DNA of 32,641 bases from a virus, in the IMG/VR virus record IMGVR_UViG_3300046821_000458, positions 1-32,641 of that record; one strand, written 5' to 3'. The notes below the pieces were generated by a model. The model worked only from the letters and a program-made list of their open reading frames with translations. It made no database searches and had not been told where the DNA came from. The first letter of the stretch is position 1. The number at the start of each line of letters is the position of its first letter. Positions 30,526-32,641 of the stretch are shown in pieces. Position numbers and translations under genes: made by a program.

Positions 30526-31026
30526 ATGGCACATCCAGACGAGACCAGATTAAAGGTGAAAACCGCTTATGTGCGCGGGCGCATGACGATTGCTGACGCA
30601 GCCGCACACGCAGGCATCGCTGAGGCCACCGCCAAGGCGTGGAAGATTGCCGCCAAGAAGCTAGGGGATGACTGGGATGTTGCCCGCAATGCCGCTCGCC
30701 TTGCCGCCGGTGGATTAGGCGACATGACAATGGAAGTCATGGAAGACTTCATCCTGCAATTCAAACGCAGCATGGAAGAGTTACGCAAGGCAGACGGCAT
30801 CAGCCCAATGGATCGAGCAGAGATACTGGCGCGTCTCTCAGATTCCTACGTCAAAACCATGAAAGCCGCGTCATCCAGTAACAACAATCTGGCGCGTTTG
30901 AGTGTGGCACTGGAAGTGCTGGAGCTATTCGGGCAATTCATTCAGACCAAATACCCGCACCACGCCCCTGCATTTGTCGAGGCACTGGAGCCATTCGGGG
31001 CGGAATTGGGTAAGCACTATGGCTAA
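30526..31026 (+). CDS. DUF1804 protein, probable small terminase subunit
   Basis: A 166-residue DUF1804 protein. In Mu-like phages it lies directly before the large terminase and is taken as the small, DNA-recognising subunit. The N-terminal part has a helix-turn-helix (VRGRMTIADAAAHAGIAEATAKAWKIAAKKLGDDWD, about 15-50). The rest is helical, with the conserved DFILQFKRSMEELRK and GQFIQTKYP. The last codons overlap the large terminase start by eight bases. Confidence 0.88.
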   Translation: MAHPDETRLKVKTAYVRGRMTIADAAAHAGIAEATAKAWKIAAKKLGDDWDVARNAARLAAGGLGDMTMEVMEDFILQFKRSMEELRKADGISPMDRAEILARLSDSYVKTMKAASSSNNNLARLSVALEVLELFGQFIQTKYPHHAPAFVEALEPFGAELGKHYG

Positions 31027-32641
31027 TCGCGACATCAATCAGGACAAGTTCCAGCGCCAACTGGCACAGATGGCGGAAGGTTTCCGGCGCATCATTGAAG
31101 CGGAAGTAGACGGCTTCGCCCCCGACTCAAGCGCCCGTCAAAGCCGTATTGAACAGTGTTCAACGAGCCTTCAAGCGTTTGCCAAACTGTACTTCCCACA
31201 TTATATAAAGTATGCGCCATCTGAGTTGCACACCTATTTGTTTGAGCGCTTGCCCAAACTGGTAGACGCCCCCAAAGGCCGCCATCTGGCATTAGCCGCG
31301 CCACGGGGTGAAGCCAAGTCCACCATCGCCAGTTTGATCTTTGTGATTTGGTGCATGGTCTACGCCAAAAAGCACTACATCTGTCTGGTCATGGATAGCT
31401 TCGACCAAGCATCCGCGATGATGGAAGCGGTAAAAGCCGAACTGGAAGCCAACCCACGCTTACAGATGGACTTCCCCAAAGCCACTGGGGCGGGGCGACT
31501 GTGGCAGCAAGGCGTCATCGTCAGCGCCAATGACATCAAGCTACAGGCTTTCGGCTCCGGCAAGCGGATGCGCGGCTTACGTCACGGTCCACATCGCCCC
31601 GACCTGGTGATTGGTGACGACCTGGAAAACGACGAGAACGTCCGCAAGCCAGAGCAACGCGACAAGCTGGAAAGCTGGCTGAAAAAAGCCGTGTTACAAC
31701 TGGGTTCTGCGGATGGATCAATGGATGTAGTCATCATCGGCACGGTGCTGCATTACGATTCCCTGCTATCCCGCCTATTGCAAAACCCATTGTGGGAACA
31801 CGCCAAGTTCCAAGCCATTACGCAGTGGCCTGACAATATGTACTTATGGGACAAGTTTGAGGGCGTGCTGCTGGATCAGGGCGAAGAAGCCGCTTTGGAT
31901 TTTTACGCCAGTCGGAAAAATGAAATGGATGCCGGGGCAAGGGTGTCATGGGTAGCCGCCCGCCCACTGGTGCGACTGATGATTATCCGCGCCCGTGACG
32001 GTCATGGCGCGTTCGACTCAGAACATCAGAATGACCCTGTGTCAGGGGAAGATGCCCCCTTTGCCAACTGTATCCAGTTCTGGGTAAACCGACTGCATGA
32101 GTGGGCGTTCTTTGGGGCGTGCGACCCATCGCTAGGGAAAAACGGCAGCAGGCGCGATCCATCCGCCTTGCTGGTTGGCGGGTTCAACCGTGCGACAGGC
32201 GTGCTGGATGTGGTCGAGGCGCAAATCAAAAAGCGGGTTCCCGACCGCATCATCGAAGACATCATCAGCTTGCAGATGGAGTACATGTGTCTGGTATGGG
32301 GCGTTGAATCCGTGCAGTTTCAGGAGTTTCTACGCACCGAGCTGATCAAGTGTAGCGCTGCACGCGGCATCCCCATTCCTGCCCGTGGCATCACCCCGAA
32401 TACCGATAAGGTGTTGCGCATCGAAAGCCTACAGCCGCATGTTTCCAATGGCCTGATCCGCTTGCACCCATCACAAACCACATTACTGTCGCAGTTGCGG
32501 CACTTCCCTAAGGCCGACCATGACGATGGCCCCGATGCACTGCACATGCTATGGATGCTGGCAGTATCTGGCTCTGGGGCAATCGCAAGTCTTGCGTCAC
32601 GCCCCCGTCGCAACAGAGGTATTAATCTGGGCGGGTTCTAA
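31019..32641 (+). CDS. Terminase large subunit
   Basis: A 540-residue DNA-packaging motor. The ATPase domain has Walker A-like APRGEAKST (94-102, Lys100) and Walker B DLVIGDD (195-201). The nuclease domain has FGACDPSLG with Asp369 and DHDDGPDALHM (about 500-510) as metal-binding acidic residues. The family is the Mu gp28-type/phage terminase large subunit of about 540 residues, so the gene is complete. The start at 31019 is in the last codons of DUF1804. The usual next gene, the portal, is absent; it is on the other strand near 18341. Confidence 0.95.
   Translation: MANRDINQDKFQRQLAQMAEGFRRIIEAEVDGFAPDSSARQSRIEQCSTSLQAFAKLYFPHYIKYAPSELHTYLFERLPKLVDAPKGRHLALAAPRGEAKSTIASLIFVIWCMVYAKKHYICLVMDSFDQASAMMEAVKAELEANPRLQMDFPKATGAGRLWQQGVIVSANDIKLQAFGSGKRMRGLRHGPHRPDLVIGDDLENDENVRKPEQRDKLESWLKKAVLQLGSADGSMDVVIIGTVLHYDSLLSRLLQNPLWEHAKFQAITQWPDNMYLWDKFEGVLLDQGEEAALDFYASRKNEMDAGARVSWVAARPLVRLMIIRARDGHGAFDSEHQNDPVSGEDAPFANCIQFWVNRLHEWAFFGACDPSLGKNGSRRDPSALLVGGFNRATGVLDVVEAQIKKRVPDRIIEDIISLQMEYMCLVWGVESVQFQEFLRTELIKCSAARGIPIPARGITPNTDKVLRIESLQPHVSNGLIRLHPSQTTLLSQLRHFPKADHDDGPDALHMLWMLAVSGSGAIASLASRPRRNRGINLGGF

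Noticed and set aside
1-32641. tRNA, rRNA or insertion-sequence elements
   Set aside because: No cloverleaf-like sequence, rRNA segment or additional transposase was noticed; the only transposase is the phage's own MuA-type enzyme.

Overview
The window is most of a Mu-like transposable prophage (or phage genome) from a proteobacterium, probably a gammaproteobacterium. It combines a Mu-type replication and head gene set with a long flexible (siphovirus) tail, as in Pseudomonas phages B3 and D3112. The host cannot be named from the sequence. The window starts and ends exactly on stop codons. No transposon-type ends or host flanking genes are visible, so the true prophage termini are not shown.

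Layout. (1) 1-18341, minus strand: one tightly packed late operon read leftward. In reading order it holds portal (DUF935), Mu F-like head morphogenesis protein, virion morphogenesis protein, protease/scaffold, decoration-like protein, major capsid, head-tail connectors, tail tube, tail chaperones with a -1 frameshift, tape measure with an embedded lysozyme domain, tail-tip proteins, NlpC/P60 peptidase, J-like tip protein and two tail-fibre proteins. Many junctions are ATGA or TAATG overlaps. (2) 18342-19817: control region with a small cysteine-rich ORF, a lipoprotein gene and a Cro/CI-type repressor (all minus), then a strong rightward promoter whose spacer is a perfect 20-bp palindrome. (3) 19818-28582, plus strand: early operon with a small unknown gene, Ner-like regulator, stand-alone LytTR protein, DUF3102 protein, MuA-type transposase, MuB ATPase, several unknown genes, Gam, GemA and a Mor-type activator, ended by a good intrinsic terminator. 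(4) 28719-32641, plus strand: lysis and packaging, with a GH19-like endolysin carrying a holin-like membrane tail, accessory genes, a DksA/TraR-type zinc finger, a small membrane protein, DUF1804 (small terminase) and the large terminase.

How it works together: the repressor keeps the palindromic early promoter silent. On induction, the transposase and MuB drive replicative transposition, and Mor then switches on the later genes. Because the late genes lie in two blocks pointing away from each other, the activator must fire at least two promoters, one before 28719 and one before 18341.

Most unusual points: the terminase pair is cut off from the portal and lies at the far end on the opposite strand; two palindromic elements occur side by side between two head-tail genes and again, in frame, inside both copies of a duplicated module of the DUF3102 protein; the endolysin appears fused to a holin-like module; and a stand-alone LytTR DNA-binding protein sits next to Ner.
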